From Anthoceros angustus (Eukaryota > Streptophyta > Anthocerotopsida > Anthocerotales > Anthocerotaceae), in assembly GCA_010909165.1 (NCBI GenBank), contig VJWM01000107.1, positions 868,001-932,000 on the forward strand: 64,000 nt of DNA, read 5' to 3'. Under the pieces are notes generated by a model. The model ran no database searches, had not been told where the DNA came from, and saw nothing but the letters and a program-made list of their open reading frames with translations. Made by a program: the position numbers and the translations under genes. Every line of letters begins with the position of its first letter. The stretch's first letter is position 1. Positions 1-10,906 of the stretch are shown one piece after another.

Positions 1-244
1 GCCACGGGCGTTACCTCTACAGCGCAATGGACACCCCAAGGTCTCGATTGGCCAACGCCCTTTACAGTTCCATTTCGACTCAGTAGACTCTGTCCGTTGA
101 TCGGGAAAACTGTGTGTGTCAAACGGTAACACACGACTGAGAAAATTGAGCCCAGCAATTGGGAGAGCCCTGGTTATGTTTCCACCCAACCTCTCGAAGG
201 GAGGATACAACTCTGATGGTTTAACTCAGCCCACGGTGAGTCAG

Positions 245-860
245 GCTTGGATTGTCTCTCCCATACGCTTTCTGCGCATCTTTGAAGATCCCACACGTCA
301 CAAACATGTTTACCAAAGCATAGCCCACAACCTTGTATGATGTTGACGTCCTCTTCCTCTGATCTGGGCAAGAAGCTGCCCTCCCTTCTCCGGCGATGGT
401 AAGCCTACACTTGCACAGTCCTGGAGAGGGTCAGAAGTGCCACAGCGTTAGGCAAAGCTGTGGCCCCTTGCATTCAACTGTAAGGATCCAGGGCGTCCTC
501 ACCCATACCTGGCTAAAAATATCAGGCAATGATTGTGGTCCAAATCAAGACTTCCCTCTGTTTGATATGTGCAGATAATGATGGCAGACAACGAGAATCC
601 CTTGGCCTCCACCACCAGGGTGAACACCGCCATGGCTTCCTACTATCTGCCATGAGAAGCATACAACCTGCAGAGTGTGGTTGCACAAGAGTGTCCGACT
701 GATGCCCGCTTCTCACCACGGGAGCATGGACACAGCGACCTTGAATCAGATCACTCGTCAAGGACAGTATAAAAGATTGGGAAATCCGACAGTCTGCCTT
801 CAGCACCAGCACTCCCAGACCCTCAACAGCCTCCCTGGGCTGCCCTGCCTTCATCTTGCG
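245..860 (-). pseudogene. Degenerate PLS-type PPR gene fragment (unit 1)
   Basis: Read on the minus strand, alternating frames give fragments of organellar pentatricopeptide-repeat protein: a GRCVHAPVVRSG stretch, an NTL..RLYASHGR-like stretch, REVLIWTTIIA, PNAVTLDPLQDCASVG, and YALVNMFVTCGIFKDAQKAY. Their spacing is that of successive ~35-residue P/L/S repeats, and the order is correct. Several frameshifts separate them, and no start, full repeat array or C-terminal E/DYW region is present, so I call it a relic. PPR proteins bind organellar RNA; this copy can hardly do so. The match rests on motif recognition only. The clearest continuous stretch is in unit 3. Confidence 0.6.
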
Positions 861-961
861 GTTTAAGAAGTCACGACCATTTCAGATCCTGCTGGCTTGA
901 CAAGACTAGCACTTACAAGGAAGCTCCACTTATCCACCTGCACATCCATAGCCACAAGTGA

Positions 962-2045
962 ACGGGAGCTCAGAGGAACTGGTTTAGGAGGAGTAAATTT
1001 GTTCAAACAAATCCTATCGCTCCTAGACCGGCTGCTCCCAGCTTCCTCCCAGCTTCCTCCTCCTCAACCTTGCAGTCAAGCCGCCGGACCTGTTCATGGA
1101 CACCAAGTATCCATCTGCACATCCATAGTAGCACGCGAACGGGAGCTCAGACGAGCTGGTTCAGGAGGAGAATTTGACCTACCAACTTCTATCGCTCCTA
1201 GACCGGCTGCTCACAGCTTCCTCTTCACAAACCTCACAGTCAAGGGACCAGACCTATTCGTGTAACACACGGTATCCTCGGCACATCCATAGCAGCAAGC
1301 GAACGGAAGCTCGGAGGAGCTGGTGTAGGAGGCGTAGAATTTGACCTAACAAATTCTGTCGCTCCTAGACCAGTTGCTCCCAGCTTCTCTTCACAAACCT
1401 GACCGTCAAGACGCCCGACCCAGTCGTGTAACACCCGGTATCCATCTGCACATCCGTGGCAGCAAGCGAACGGAAGCTCGGAGGAGCTGGTTTAGGAGGC
1501 GTAGAATTTGACCTAACAAATTCTGTCGCGCCTAGACCAGTTGCTCCCAGCTTCCCTTCACAAACCTAACCGTCCAGGCGCCCGATCCATTCTGTAACAC
1601 CAAGTATCCATCTGCACATCCGTGGCAGCAAGCGAACGGAAGCTCGGAGAAGCTGGTTTAGGAGGCGTAGAATTTGACCTAACAAATTCTGTCGCGCCTA
1701 GACCAGTTGCTCCCAGCTTCCTCTTCACAAACATAACCGTCCAGGCGCCCGATCCATTCGTGTAACACCAAGTATCCATCTGCACATCCGTGGCAGCAAG
1801 CGAACGGAAGCTCGGAGGAGCTGGTTTAGGAGGCGTAGAATTTGACCTAACAAAATCTGTCGCGCCTAGACCAGTTGCTCCCAGCTTCCCTTCACAAACC
1901 TAACAGTCAAGCGTGAGGTAACACCCGGATCATCTGTACATCCTTAGCAGGAAGCGAACGGGAGCTCCGAGGAGCTGGTGTAGGAGGCGTAGAATTTGCC
2001 CTAACAAACTCATCGCTCCTAGACCGGCTCCCAGCTTCCTCTTCG
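962..2045. repeat. Seven ~165-bp tandem elements, each a ~82-nt foldback (unit 1)
   Basis: Elements begin near 965, 1140, 1305, 1473, 1637, 1807 and 1958. The core of each is an imperfect inverted repeat. In the 1473-1554 copy two 37-nt arms flank the loop GACCTAAC; 28 of 37 positions are Watson-Crick pairs and two more are G:U. The innermost stem (AGAATTT/AAATTCT) is perfect. An ~80-bp linker (CACATCCGTGGCAGCAAGCG and neighbours) separates the hairpins. Both strands stay open for 60-150 codons through parts of the array because the period is close to 165-168 bp; I treat this as a side effect. It could be a MITE-derived satellite or a small-RNA source. Confidence 0.85.
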
Positions 2046-2217
2046 CGAACCTAACAGTCAAGCCGCTAAACCTGTTCGTGGAACACCAGGCATCGCACCA
2101 ATTTCTTGTTCCCAGAACCTGCTGGCTCTGACGCCATCCTCGTGAACAGCGTGAATGTACAGCGTGCCAGACAGCTATGATTCGCAGAGGCATGCGCGTC
2201 CTACCACCTTTACCCCC

Positions 2218-2230
2218 AAACCCTAAACCC
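2218..2230 (+). promoter_or_regulatory. Telobox / interstitial telomere-like motif
   Basis: AAACCCTAAACCC, just under two plant telomere repeats, lies ~100 bp before the unidentified open segment in every unit: 8709-8721, 15188-15200, 21670-21682, 28163-28175 and 34646-34658. Teloboxes are known promoter elements of growth-related plant genes. Whether this one acts is unknown; it may simply be captured sequence. Confidence 0.45.
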
Positions 2231-2700
2231 GTCCTCGACTCACTTCAATAAAAACATAATAGACTATTTACATACTTTGTTTCAAAGTGGACGTGAACGG
2301 GTAGCGGAAGCCCCGGTTTTGCGGAAGATTTTGCTGTTTCGAATGCGAGCTGTAAGTGGATCTGGTGCGATCTGCTTAACTAAAGCATTTTCAATGAGGG
2401 CAGGAGGCGGGCCGCCGGAGGTTCGTCTATACGGGTGCAGACAATCTTTGAGTCGGCAGTGCATGGGATTCTGGTGTTGGGATTCATGTTCATCACTGAC
2501 AGATTCCCGTGAAGTTTGTGTCAAAGTTCGCTAAAGTGGGTGTGAAAGGGAGTTTGAGGCCGATCGGTCTGCAGCTGTGCAAGCTGGAGGCGAAGGAGAT
2601 CAAACCATTTCGGAACTTCAACGTGCAGAGAACTGGAGCAACTCCAACCTCTTTCTTTTCATATCTCCGAGAAGACTGCCTTGGCTACCAGGAGGTGGAC

Positions 2701-2832
2701 CAAAGTTTATGCAAGAATTGTTGAGAAAAGCAACGATAGGTGACCGGCTAGGGACTTGCAGATTCAGCAAAGTTTATGCAAGAATTGTTGAGAAAAGCAA
2801 CGATAGGTGACGGCTAGGGACTTGCGATTCAT
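2701..2832. repeat. 67-bp direct duplication
   Basis: Two tandem copies of a block beginning CAAAGTTTATGCAAGAATTG, at 2701 and 2768. It is present in every unit, for example around 9199, 15674, 22155, 28643 and 35131. Confidence 0.85.
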
Positions 2833-3760
2833 ATATTAAGCATTTGTAGGCTGGAACTCGACCAGGTCATGGATGTCAATTGTTGGAATAGGAAGTGCCT
2901 CGTCTAATGTACTTAATATTGCTTTATGAAGTGTATAGATCGTGATGCATCTTATGCTTGCAAATAGAATCATGCGCGGAAAATTTTGGAAGCGCATATA
3001 GTTTTTCCCCAATCTAGTGCCCTAGCCCTTAATTGTGTGAAGCCATGGTAGCGAAAATGAATTGAGTTCAGTTGTTGGGCACTAGTGCGAGCAATGGTTG
3101 CTCTCTTGTTTGTGCAATTTGAATATTGTTTCATTTGCGGAGTGGAGGTTCCCCATACAAACAAGATGAACACATCTTCTTCTTTTTCTTCTCATCTCTT
3201 ATCTATTTATAAAGCTAATGTTTGGTAACCAAACTTTTCAATAATAGAAAATATTTATGTGAGAAACTCAATGAAAAGAAAATAAATATTCATTTACCTA
3301 CAACTAGAAAATACTATGCATTCATAACTTGCGAATATACCCATGAAACTTAGAATAGCTTTAAACGAACTAAGCTCTATTTGTGAACGAAAAAAGTCAG
3401 ATTTTGTATGGATTTCATGCCTTGGCCTACTTTTCTCTAATAAGTTAGCGTTGATTTTGTTGTGTTTCTTCACTATTCCAACAAATGGAGTCATGCACTT
3501 GTATGCTCCGTGACTTGAGGAAGGTAGAGAGGAGCAACCAAAGAATACTTAGTACCTTTAGCAAAATATATTTTAGAGTGCCCTCTAAAGAGATGTAAGA
3601 CCCACATGCATAACTTGCCCACCACCTATGATACTAGTTTGTGATTGTAAGAAACAAAGTATACGCACCTTTTAGTATAACATTCCTTCTTATTGCATAA
3701 GTAAACCAAGACGGAAAATATGCTAGTACACATCCCGCATGCTTTTAGCAAAATGGTGTG
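2833..3760. other. AT-rich spacer without recognisable genes
   Basis: This ~930-bp stretch is AT-rich, has only short open frames and no motif I recognise. It contains a small imperfect palindrome, GTTTGGTAACCAAAC (near 3219), and pyrimidine tracts (near 3175). It recurs in all units, where small indels cluster around the poly-A run (near 3388 in unit 1). Confidence 0.6.
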
Positions 3761-3761
3761 A

Positions 3762-3911
3762 GGTCTTTTTCACCTAGAACTTCTTTGTACCGCCCTCCGG
3801 ATGCAAAGTATATCCGTAAGAGTTAGGTAGTCCTACGGTCTTTTTCACCTAGAACTTCTTTGCACCTGTCCTCCGAATACAAAGTATATCCGAAGAGTTA
3901 GGTAGTCCTAC
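3762..3911. repeat. 75-bp direct duplication
   Basis: Two tandem copies beginning GGTCTTTTTCACCTAGAAC, at 3762 and 3837. Present in every unit immediately before the 72-nt inverted repeat. Confidence 0.85.
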
Positions 3912-3927
3912 AACCATGCGATCTTAT

Positions 3928-3999
3928 GAACAATGGGATTGCGACATTCTTCTTCTACATTTAGAATACATTTAGAAGAATGTCACAATCCCATTGTTC
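3928..3999. repeat. 72-nt near-perfect inverted repeat (unit 1)
   Basis: Arms of 26 nt (3928-3953 and 3974-3999) pair at 25 positions, with one mismatch, around a 20-nt loop. A transcript of either strand would form a miRNA-precursor-like hairpin. It lies just beyond the distal end of the golgin fragment. It could also be the remains of a short foldback transposon. Confidence 0.85.
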
Positions 4000-4409
4000 T
4001 TCTTCTTCTTCTTCGAAATTTTGTGACATTTTTATGAAGATAGTGGTAGTGGAATGTCTTCTCATATTCTTGTAGGCGGTCCCAGATGTGAGTGCAGACG
4101 TGTATGGTGGCCGACAATTGGGGTGGCCAATCACCCAGACTCGCAGCAGTTGCTGGGCGGAGACGTGGGCTCGGACGGGAGTACTCTTCGCGCATGGCAT
4201 GGGGAGATCAAGGGAGATAAGGCGCGTGCTGGGTCTATGAGATCGCTTGGCTTGGGCCAACTTCACTGTCACAGACTACAAGTGTTGAACGCAATTGGAT
4301 ATCTGCGGCCGCATGATATCCTAGTCCCAGTCCCAGATCGCAGAGGAACTGTCGTGTACGCAACTGCCCGGCCAGCCTGCGGGCGTTGGGGTCGCTGGAT
4401 AGCATTGAC

Positions 4410-5927
4410 CTGTAATTCCCCTTTGGCAAGTGATCGCAAAGCTCCAGCTCCACCTCTAGCTCTGCATGCAATGTCCAGTGAAGTGCTCAGATTTATTGCC
4501 TTTGCCGGTCCAGATCTAGAGCAGCTCCATGGCCGCCAGGTCGCGCGCGCAGCAATACACACACGTGATCTCACCATCCCTCTGAGCAGCGGCAAGTGCC
4601 CTGGTAAGGTCCGCATTCTCTGCCTCAAGCTGTGCCTCTAGAGCTAGCCTGCATTCTCTGCCTCAAGCTGTGCCTCTAGAGCTAGCCCTTCCATCCTAGT
4701 TCTGCTGTGCTGCCGCCTTTCCAACTCCAGCGCCTGTGCCACTTCCATCATGCTCAGTTGGAGCTCGGCGGCCTCTTTGACCTGCTGCTCCACACCATCG
4801 GCAAGAGCACGCTCCAGAGCTTCCTTTTCGCATTCCAGTTGTTGCACAAGATTTTCTGCTCTGCTAGAGCAGCCCTGGCAGCTTCAACAGCCAGGATTCC
4901 AGCTCCTCTGTTTTCTAAGCTTCCTCCTCTCAGCCGCTTTCCTCCTCACCTCGTCTTCATACTCAGAATCCGAGCCGGACTCGGAGCCTGACTCAGAGCG
5001 TGACTCAGAACCGCTTTCCGACCCGCTGCCAGACAACGACTCACATCTACACGTTCTTCAGCCTCATATCCCTCCCGAGACACTCGGCAGATTAATTATG
5101 ATCCCTGCCTCCTGCGCCTGCGCTTGCTCATTCACAGCAGTTGTCCTCCTACCACTAGTTTCTGGAACGGGCTCTGGCAGGGTAGGCTCCAGCTCAAGGT
5201 CCACGAACCCGTTCAAATCCTCCGTCGTGGCAGCATTCTCGGCAGCATGCACGCCATATTGCTTCGAAACGGGATCCGTGGCTCGTGTCAAGGCATCATC
5301 CAGCAAATCCTCCACTCCACTAGGCCTTTCCAACCCCGGCGCCTCCTCCACCACCGGCTCCAATCTACCAATTCCATCATCCCGCACACCCGTGAAACCC
5401 CATCCCTACCTCGCCACCGGCCGAAGACGCAACATCATGACCTAATCCAAGCCTGTCTCTCCCATCCGCAGCAGCACTCCACGACACACTCCCTCCGACA
5501 CCTGAGGCAGCGTCCTCCGCAACCAGCACTCGCAACGCCTGCTCTTCACCAACATCGTCAATCCTCCAGGTCCAGCCTCCTCTTCACCGACTCATCCCGG
5601 AAATTCTTCACCGAGGCAGCCGCATCACTTCCCTGTCTCCTCTCCTGCCGCCGTTCCTGCCTGCCTCACCCTGGACGACTGCGCCGCAATCTGCTTCAAG
5701 CTGGACACCGGCACCGCCTTGGACGTCGGGGTCGGCCCCGACCTCCGAGCACCATCCCTCCCGCTCCCGGGATCGCAGCTCCACACTACTGGCAAAAGGA
5801 GTGGTAGCCCCGGGACTGGAAGCAGGAGACGCCAGCAGCTGCGTCCAGTCCTGATCCGGCCGAGCAGCATGCTCCTGCCGGGTGCGCGGAGCAACAGGCC
5901 CGGCCTTCTTCAACCCGGACAACGTCC

Positions 5928-5959
<32 letters not shown>

Positions 5960-6170
5960 GGTTGCTGCTGCCGTGCTTGCTCTCTTCCGGGATTGCCAAT
6001 CCCCAGGACGGCCGACCGTAATCCTCCGAGTCTCTGTCGAATTGTTCCCGTAACGAAGCCGGATGAGGACCGGGCTTTTCCGGCTTCCGCAGCGACTCCG
6101 CCGCTTGCTGGTCGATCTGCTGCAGCAGCTGCTCGGCTACCTTGAGCTTGGACGAGAGCCAGGACGCCAT
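4410..6170 (-). pseudogene. Golgin-candidate-2-like gene, 5' fragment, broken (unit 1)
   Basis: The ATG at 6170 opens MASWLSSKLKVAEQLLQQID, which closely resembles the start of Arabidopsis golgin candidate 2, a coiled-coil Golgi tether. A poly-Ser run coded by AGC (about 5930-5960), a DQDWTQLLASP motif, an acidic Ser/Glu stretch (about 4960-5010) and the coiled-coil block ERENLVQQLECEKEALERAL to LEAENADLTRALA follow in the family's order. Exon 1 ends at 4575 (donor GTGAGA); a 113-bp intron leads to exon 2 (4461-4410). After that no golgin sequence is found, so the distal coiled coil and C-terminal membrane anchor are missing. A 38-bp duplication (4613-4688) adds a stop, and several small indels break the frame. 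An ATG further upstream is not available; GTG at 6206 is not a eukaryotic start. Confidence 0.82.
4613..4688. repeat. 38-bp tandem duplication inside the golgin coding region
   Basis: Two copies of GCATTCTCTGCCTCAAGCTG plus 18 further bases, at 4613 and 4651. Because 38 is not a multiple of 3, the minus frame runs into TAG just after LEAENAG. The same duplication occurs at 11109, 17577, 24063, 30554 and 37041, so it arose before the array was amplified. Confidence 0.93.
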
Positions 6171-6728
6171 GGCCACATCTGCCAGCGATGAGCCTGGCAA
6201 GGCCACCCTCTTGGTTTGGGAGAGAGCGTGAGGCCTAATGAGACAAGCCTCCTTCAGTTTTCACTTCAAAACATGTATATACTGTAGGTAGTAGAGCTTT
6301 AGGCACATCACAGACATTATGTAGCAAAGAGAATGGAAAAATCCCATTACCCCGAAACGAAGGGAACTCCTCCAGGGACACCAGGCGGAGGGGACTAGCC
6401 CATGAGGCCAATTTTAAAACTACTTAGTGCTCCGAGAGTGTTGTGGTTTGGGATATGAAAAGGCTTACCCTGCTTACCCTACCGAAGATGCCACGGGCGT
6501 TACCTCTACAGCGCAATGGACACCCCAAGGTCTCGATTGGCCAACGCCCTTTACAGTTCCATTTCGACTCAGTAGACTCTGTCCGTTGATCGGGAAAACT
6601 GTGTGTGTCAAACGGTAACACACGACTGAGAAAATTGAGCCCAGCAATTGGGAGAGCCCTGGTTATGTTTCCACCCAACCCTCTCGAAGGGAGGATACAA
6701 CTCTGATGGTTTAACTCAGCCCACGGTG

Positions 6729-7344
6729 AGTCAGGCTTGGATTGTCTCTCCCATACGCTTTCTGCGCATCTTTGAAGATCCCACACGTCACAAACATGTT
6801 TACCAAAGCATAGCCACAACCTTGTATGATGTTGACGTCCTCTTCCTCTGATCTGGGCAAGAAGCTGCCCTCCCTTCTCCGGCGATGGTAAGCCTACACT
6901 TGCACAGTCCTGGAGAGGTCAAGTGTCACAGCGTTAGGCAAAGCTGTGGCCTTGCATTCAACTGTAAGGATCCAGGGCGTCCTCACCCATACCTGGCTAA
7001 AAATATCAGGCAATGATTGTGGTCCAAATCAAGACTTCCCTCTGTTTGATATGTGCAGATAATGATGGCAGACAACGAGAATCCTTGGCCTCCACCACCA
7101 GGGTGAACACCGCCATGGCTTCCTACTATCTGCCATGAGAAGCATACAACCTGCAGAGTGTGGTTGCACAAGAGTGTGTCCGACTGATGCCCGCTTCTCA
7201 CCACGGGAGCATGGACACAGCGACCTTGAATCAGATCACTCGTCAAGGACAGTATAAAAGATTGGGAAATCCGACAGTCTGCCTTCAGCACCAGCACTCC
7301 CAGACCCTCAACAGCCTCCCTGGGCTGCCCCTGCCTTCATCTTG
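6729..7344 (-). pseudogene. Degenerate PPR gene fragment (unit 2)
   Basis: Same relic as in unit 1, with the same frameshifts. The GRCVHAPVV..SDTLLCN stretch is open here from 7297 down to 6983 because of a two-base difference near 7178. Confidence 0.58.
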
Positions 7345-7448
7345 CGGTTTAAGAAGTCACGACCATTTCAGATCCTGCTGGCTTGACAAGACTAGCACTT
7401 ACAAGGAAGCTCCACTTATCCACCTGCACATCCATAGCCACAAGTGAA

Positions 7449-8532
7449 CGGGAGCTCAGAGGAACTGGTTTAGGAGGTAAATTTGTTCAAACAAAATCCT
7501 ATCGCTCCTAGACCGGCTGCTCCCAGCTTCCTCCCCAGCTTCCTCCTCCTCAACCTTGCAGTCAAGCCGCCGGACCTGTTCATGGGACACCAAGTATCCA
7601 TCCATCTGCACATCCATAGTAGCACGCGAACGGGAGCTCAGACGAGCTGGTTCAGGAGGAGTAGAATTTGACCTACCAACTTCTATCGCTCCTAGACCGG
7701 CTGCTCACAGCTTCCTCTTCACAAACCTCACAGTCAAGGGACCAGACCTATTCGTGTAACACACGGTATCCTCGGCACATCCATAGCAGCAAGCGAACGG
7801 AAGCTCGGAGGAGCTGGTGTAGAGGCAGAATTTGACCTAACAAATTCTGTCGCTCCTAGACCAGTTGCTCCCAGCTTCCTCTTCACAAACCTGACCGTCA
7901 AGACGCCCGACCCAGTCGTGTAACACCCGGTATCCATCTGCACATCCGTGGCAGCAAGCGAACGGAAGCTCGGAGGAGCTGGTTTAGGAGGCGTAGAATT
8001 TGACCTAACAAATTCTGTCGCGCCTAGACCAGTTGCTCCCAGCTTCCTTCACAAACCTAACCGTCCAGGCGCCCGATCCATTCTGTAACACCAAGTATCC
8101 ATCTGCACATCCGTGGCGGCAAGCGAACGGAAGCTCGGAGAAGCTGGTTTAGGAGGCGTAGAATTTGACCTAACAAATTCTGTCGCGCCTAGACCAGTTG
8201 CTCCCAGCTTCCTCTTCACAAACATAACCGTCCAGGCGCCCGATCCATTCGTGTAACACCAAGTATCCATCTGCACATCCGTGGCAGCAAGCGAACGGAA
8301 GCTCGGAGGAGCTGGTTTAGGAGGCGTAGAATTTGACCTAACAAAATCTGTCGCGCCTAGACCAGTTGCTCCCAGCTTCCCTTCACAAACCTAACAGTCA
8401 AGCGTGAGGTAACACCCGGATCATCTGTACATCCTTAGCAGGAAGCGAACGGGAGCTCAGAGGAACTGGTTTAGGAGGCGTAGAATTTGCCCTAACAAAC
8501 TCATCGCTCCTAGACCGGCTCCCAGCTTCCTC
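7449..8532. repeat. Hairpin array (unit 2)
   Basis: Seven foldback elements as in unit 1. The seventh (from about 8449) has a 5' arm reading GGGAGCTCAGAGGAACTGG, which is otherwise typical of the first element, suggesting conversion between elements. Confidence 0.85.
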
Positions 8533-8810
8533 TTCGCGAACCTAACAGTCAAGCCGCTAAACCTGTTCGTGGAACACCAGGCATCGCACCAATTTCTTGT
8601 TCCCAGAACCTGCTGGCTCTGACGCCATCCTCGTGAACAGCGTGAATGTACAGCGTGCCAGACAGCTATGATTTGCAGAGGCATGCGCGTCCTACCACCT
8701 TTACCACCAAACCCTAAACCCGTCCTCGACTCACTTCAATAAAAACATAATAGACTATTTACATACTTTGTTTCAAAGTGGACGTGAACGGGTAGCGGGA
8801 AGCCCCGGTT

Positions 8811-9221
8811 TTGCGGAAGATTTTGTTGTTTCGAATGCGAGCTGTAAGTGGATCTGGTGCGATCTGCTTAACTAAAGCATTTTTCAATGAGGGCAGGAGG
8901 CGGGCCGCCGGAGGTTCGTCTATACGGGTGCAGACAATCTTTGAGTCGGCAGTGCATGCGGGGATTCTGGTGTTGGGATTCATGTTCATCACTGACAGAT
9001 TCCCCGTGAAGTTTGTGTCAAAGTTCGCTAAAGTGGGTGTGAAAGGGAGTTTGAGGCCGATCGGTCTGCAGCTGTGCAAGCTGGAGGCGAAGGAGATCAA
9101 ACCATTTCGGAACTTCAACGTGCAGAGAACTGGAGCAACTCCAACCTCTTTCTTTTCATATCTCCGAGAAGACTGCCTTGGCTACCAGGAGGTGGACCAA
9201 AGTTTATGCAAGAATTGTTGA
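8811..9221 (+). other. Unidentified open segment, repeated in all units (shown in unit 2)
   Basis: In unit 2 a plus-strand frame is open for 136 codons, though its first codon is probably not an ATG. The part from IRVQTIFESAVHAG through GILVLGFMFITDRFP to PVKFVSKFAKVGVKG and IKPFRNFNVQ looks protein-like, with mixed hydrophobic and basic residues and GC-rich third positions. The GILVLGFMFI segment could be a membrane span. I do not recognise a family. Equivalent regions lie at about 2330-2724, 15290-15698, 21780-22179, 28260-28670 and 34747-35155, mostly with frameshifts in the first half. It may be a captured exon of an unknown gene, or noncoding. Confidence 0.35.
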
Positions 9222-10426
9222 GAAAAGCAACGATAGGTGACCGGCGGCTAGGGACTTGCAGATTCAGCAAAGTTTATGCAAGAATTGTTGAGAAAAGCAA
9301 CGATAGGTGACGGCTAGGGACTTGCAGATTCATATATTAAGCATTTGTAGGCTGGAACCGACCAGGTCATGGATGTCAATTGTTGGAATAGGAAGTGCCT
9401 GCCTAATGTACTTAATATTGTTTTATGAAGTGTATAGATCGCATGCATCTTATGCTTGCAAATAGAATCATGCGCGGAAAATTTTGGAAAGCGCATATAG
9501 TTTTTTCCCCAATCTAGTGCCCTAGCCCTTAATTGTGTGAAGCCATGGTAGCGAAAATGAATTGAGTTCGGTTGTTGGGCACTAGTGCGAGCAATGGTTG
9601 CTCTCTTGTTTGTGCAATTTGAATATTGTTTCATTTGCGGAGTGGAGGTTCCCCATACAAACAAGATGAACACATCTTCTTCTTTTTCTTCTCATCTCTT
9701 ATCTATTTATAAAGCTAATGTTTGGTAACCAAACTTTTCAATAATAGAAAATATTTATGTGAGAAACTCAATGAAAAGAAAATAAATATTCATTTACCTA
9801 CAACTAGAAAATACTATGCATTCATAACTTCATAATATACCCATGAAACTTAGAATAGCTTTAAACGAACTAAGCTCTATTTAGTAAACGAAAAAAAAGC
9901 GTATTTGGCGATGGATTTCATGCCTTGGCCTACTTTTCTCTAATAAGTTAGCGTTGATTTTGTTGTGTTTCTTCACTATTCCAACAAATGGAGTCATGCA
10001 CTTGTATGCTCCGCACTTGAGGAAGGTAGAGAGTGAGCGATCAAAGAATACTTAGTACCTTTAGCAAAATATATTTTAGAGTGCCTCTAAAGAGATGTAA
10101 GACCCACATGCATAACTTGCCCACCACCTATGATACTAGTTTGTGATTGTAAGAAACAAAGTATACGCACCTTTTAGTATAACATTCCTTCTTATTGCAT
10201 AAGTAAACCGGAAGACGGAAAATATGCTAGTACACATCCCGCATGTTTTACAGCAAAATGGTGTGAGGTCTTTTTCACCTAGAACTTCTTTGTACTGCCT
10301 CCGGATGCAAAGTATATCCAAGAGTTAGGTAGTCCTCTTTTTTTCACCTAGAACTTCTTTGCACTGTCCTCCGAATACAAAGTATATCCGGAAGAGTTAG
10401 GTAGTCCTACAACCATGCGATCTTAT

Positions 10427-10498
10427 GAACAATGGGATTGCGACATTCTTCTTCTACATTTAGAATACATTTAGAAGAATGTCACAATCCCATTGTTC
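10427..10498. repeat. 72-nt inverted repeat (unit 2)
   Basis: Same 26-nt arms and 20-nt loop as in unit 1, with no indels. Confidence 0.85.
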
Positions 10499-10906
10499 TT
10501 CTTCTTCTTCTTCGAAATTTTGTGACATTTTTATGAAGATAGTGGTAGTGGAATGTCTTCTCATATTCTTGTAGGCGGTCCCAGATGTGAGTGCAGACGT
10601 GTATGGTGGCCGACAATTGGGGTGGCCAATCACCCAGACTCGCAGCAGTTGCTGGGCGGAGACGTGGCTCGGACGGGAGTACTCTTCGCGCATGGCATGG
10701 GAGATCAAGGGAGATAAGGCGCGTGCTGGGTCTATGAGATCGCTTGGCTTGGGCCAACTTCACTGTCACAGACTACAAGTGTTGAACGCAATTGGATATC
10801 TGCGGCCGCATGATATCCTAGTCCCAGTCCCAGATCGCAGAGGAACTGTCGTGTACGCAACTGCCCGGCCAGCCTGCGGGCGTTGGGGTCGCTGGATAGC
10901 ATTGAC

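Larger units (their letters stand above)
1..6489. repeat. Array unit 1
   Basis: 6489 bp, with the start placed arbitrarily at GCCACGGGCG. It contains the PPR fragment (245-860), hairpin array (962-2045), telobox (2218-2230), unidentified open segment (about 2330-2724), AT-rich spacer (2833-3760), 72-nt inverted repeat (3928-3999) and golgin fragment (6170-4410, minus). Confidence 0.95.

Noticed and set aside
1558-1785. Proteins encoded by the 165-bp hairpin repeats
   Set aside because: Both strands are open because the period is near a multiple of three and the element is self-complementary. Indels between units break every version.
2218-2230. Interstitial telomere array
   Set aside because: Fewer than two telomere repeats per unit; at most a telobox.
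1-6489. Autonomous Helitron or LTR retrotransposon
   Set aside because: No helicase, Rep, reverse transcriptase, integrase or terminal repeats could be found in any frame; only a passive capture origin remains possible.
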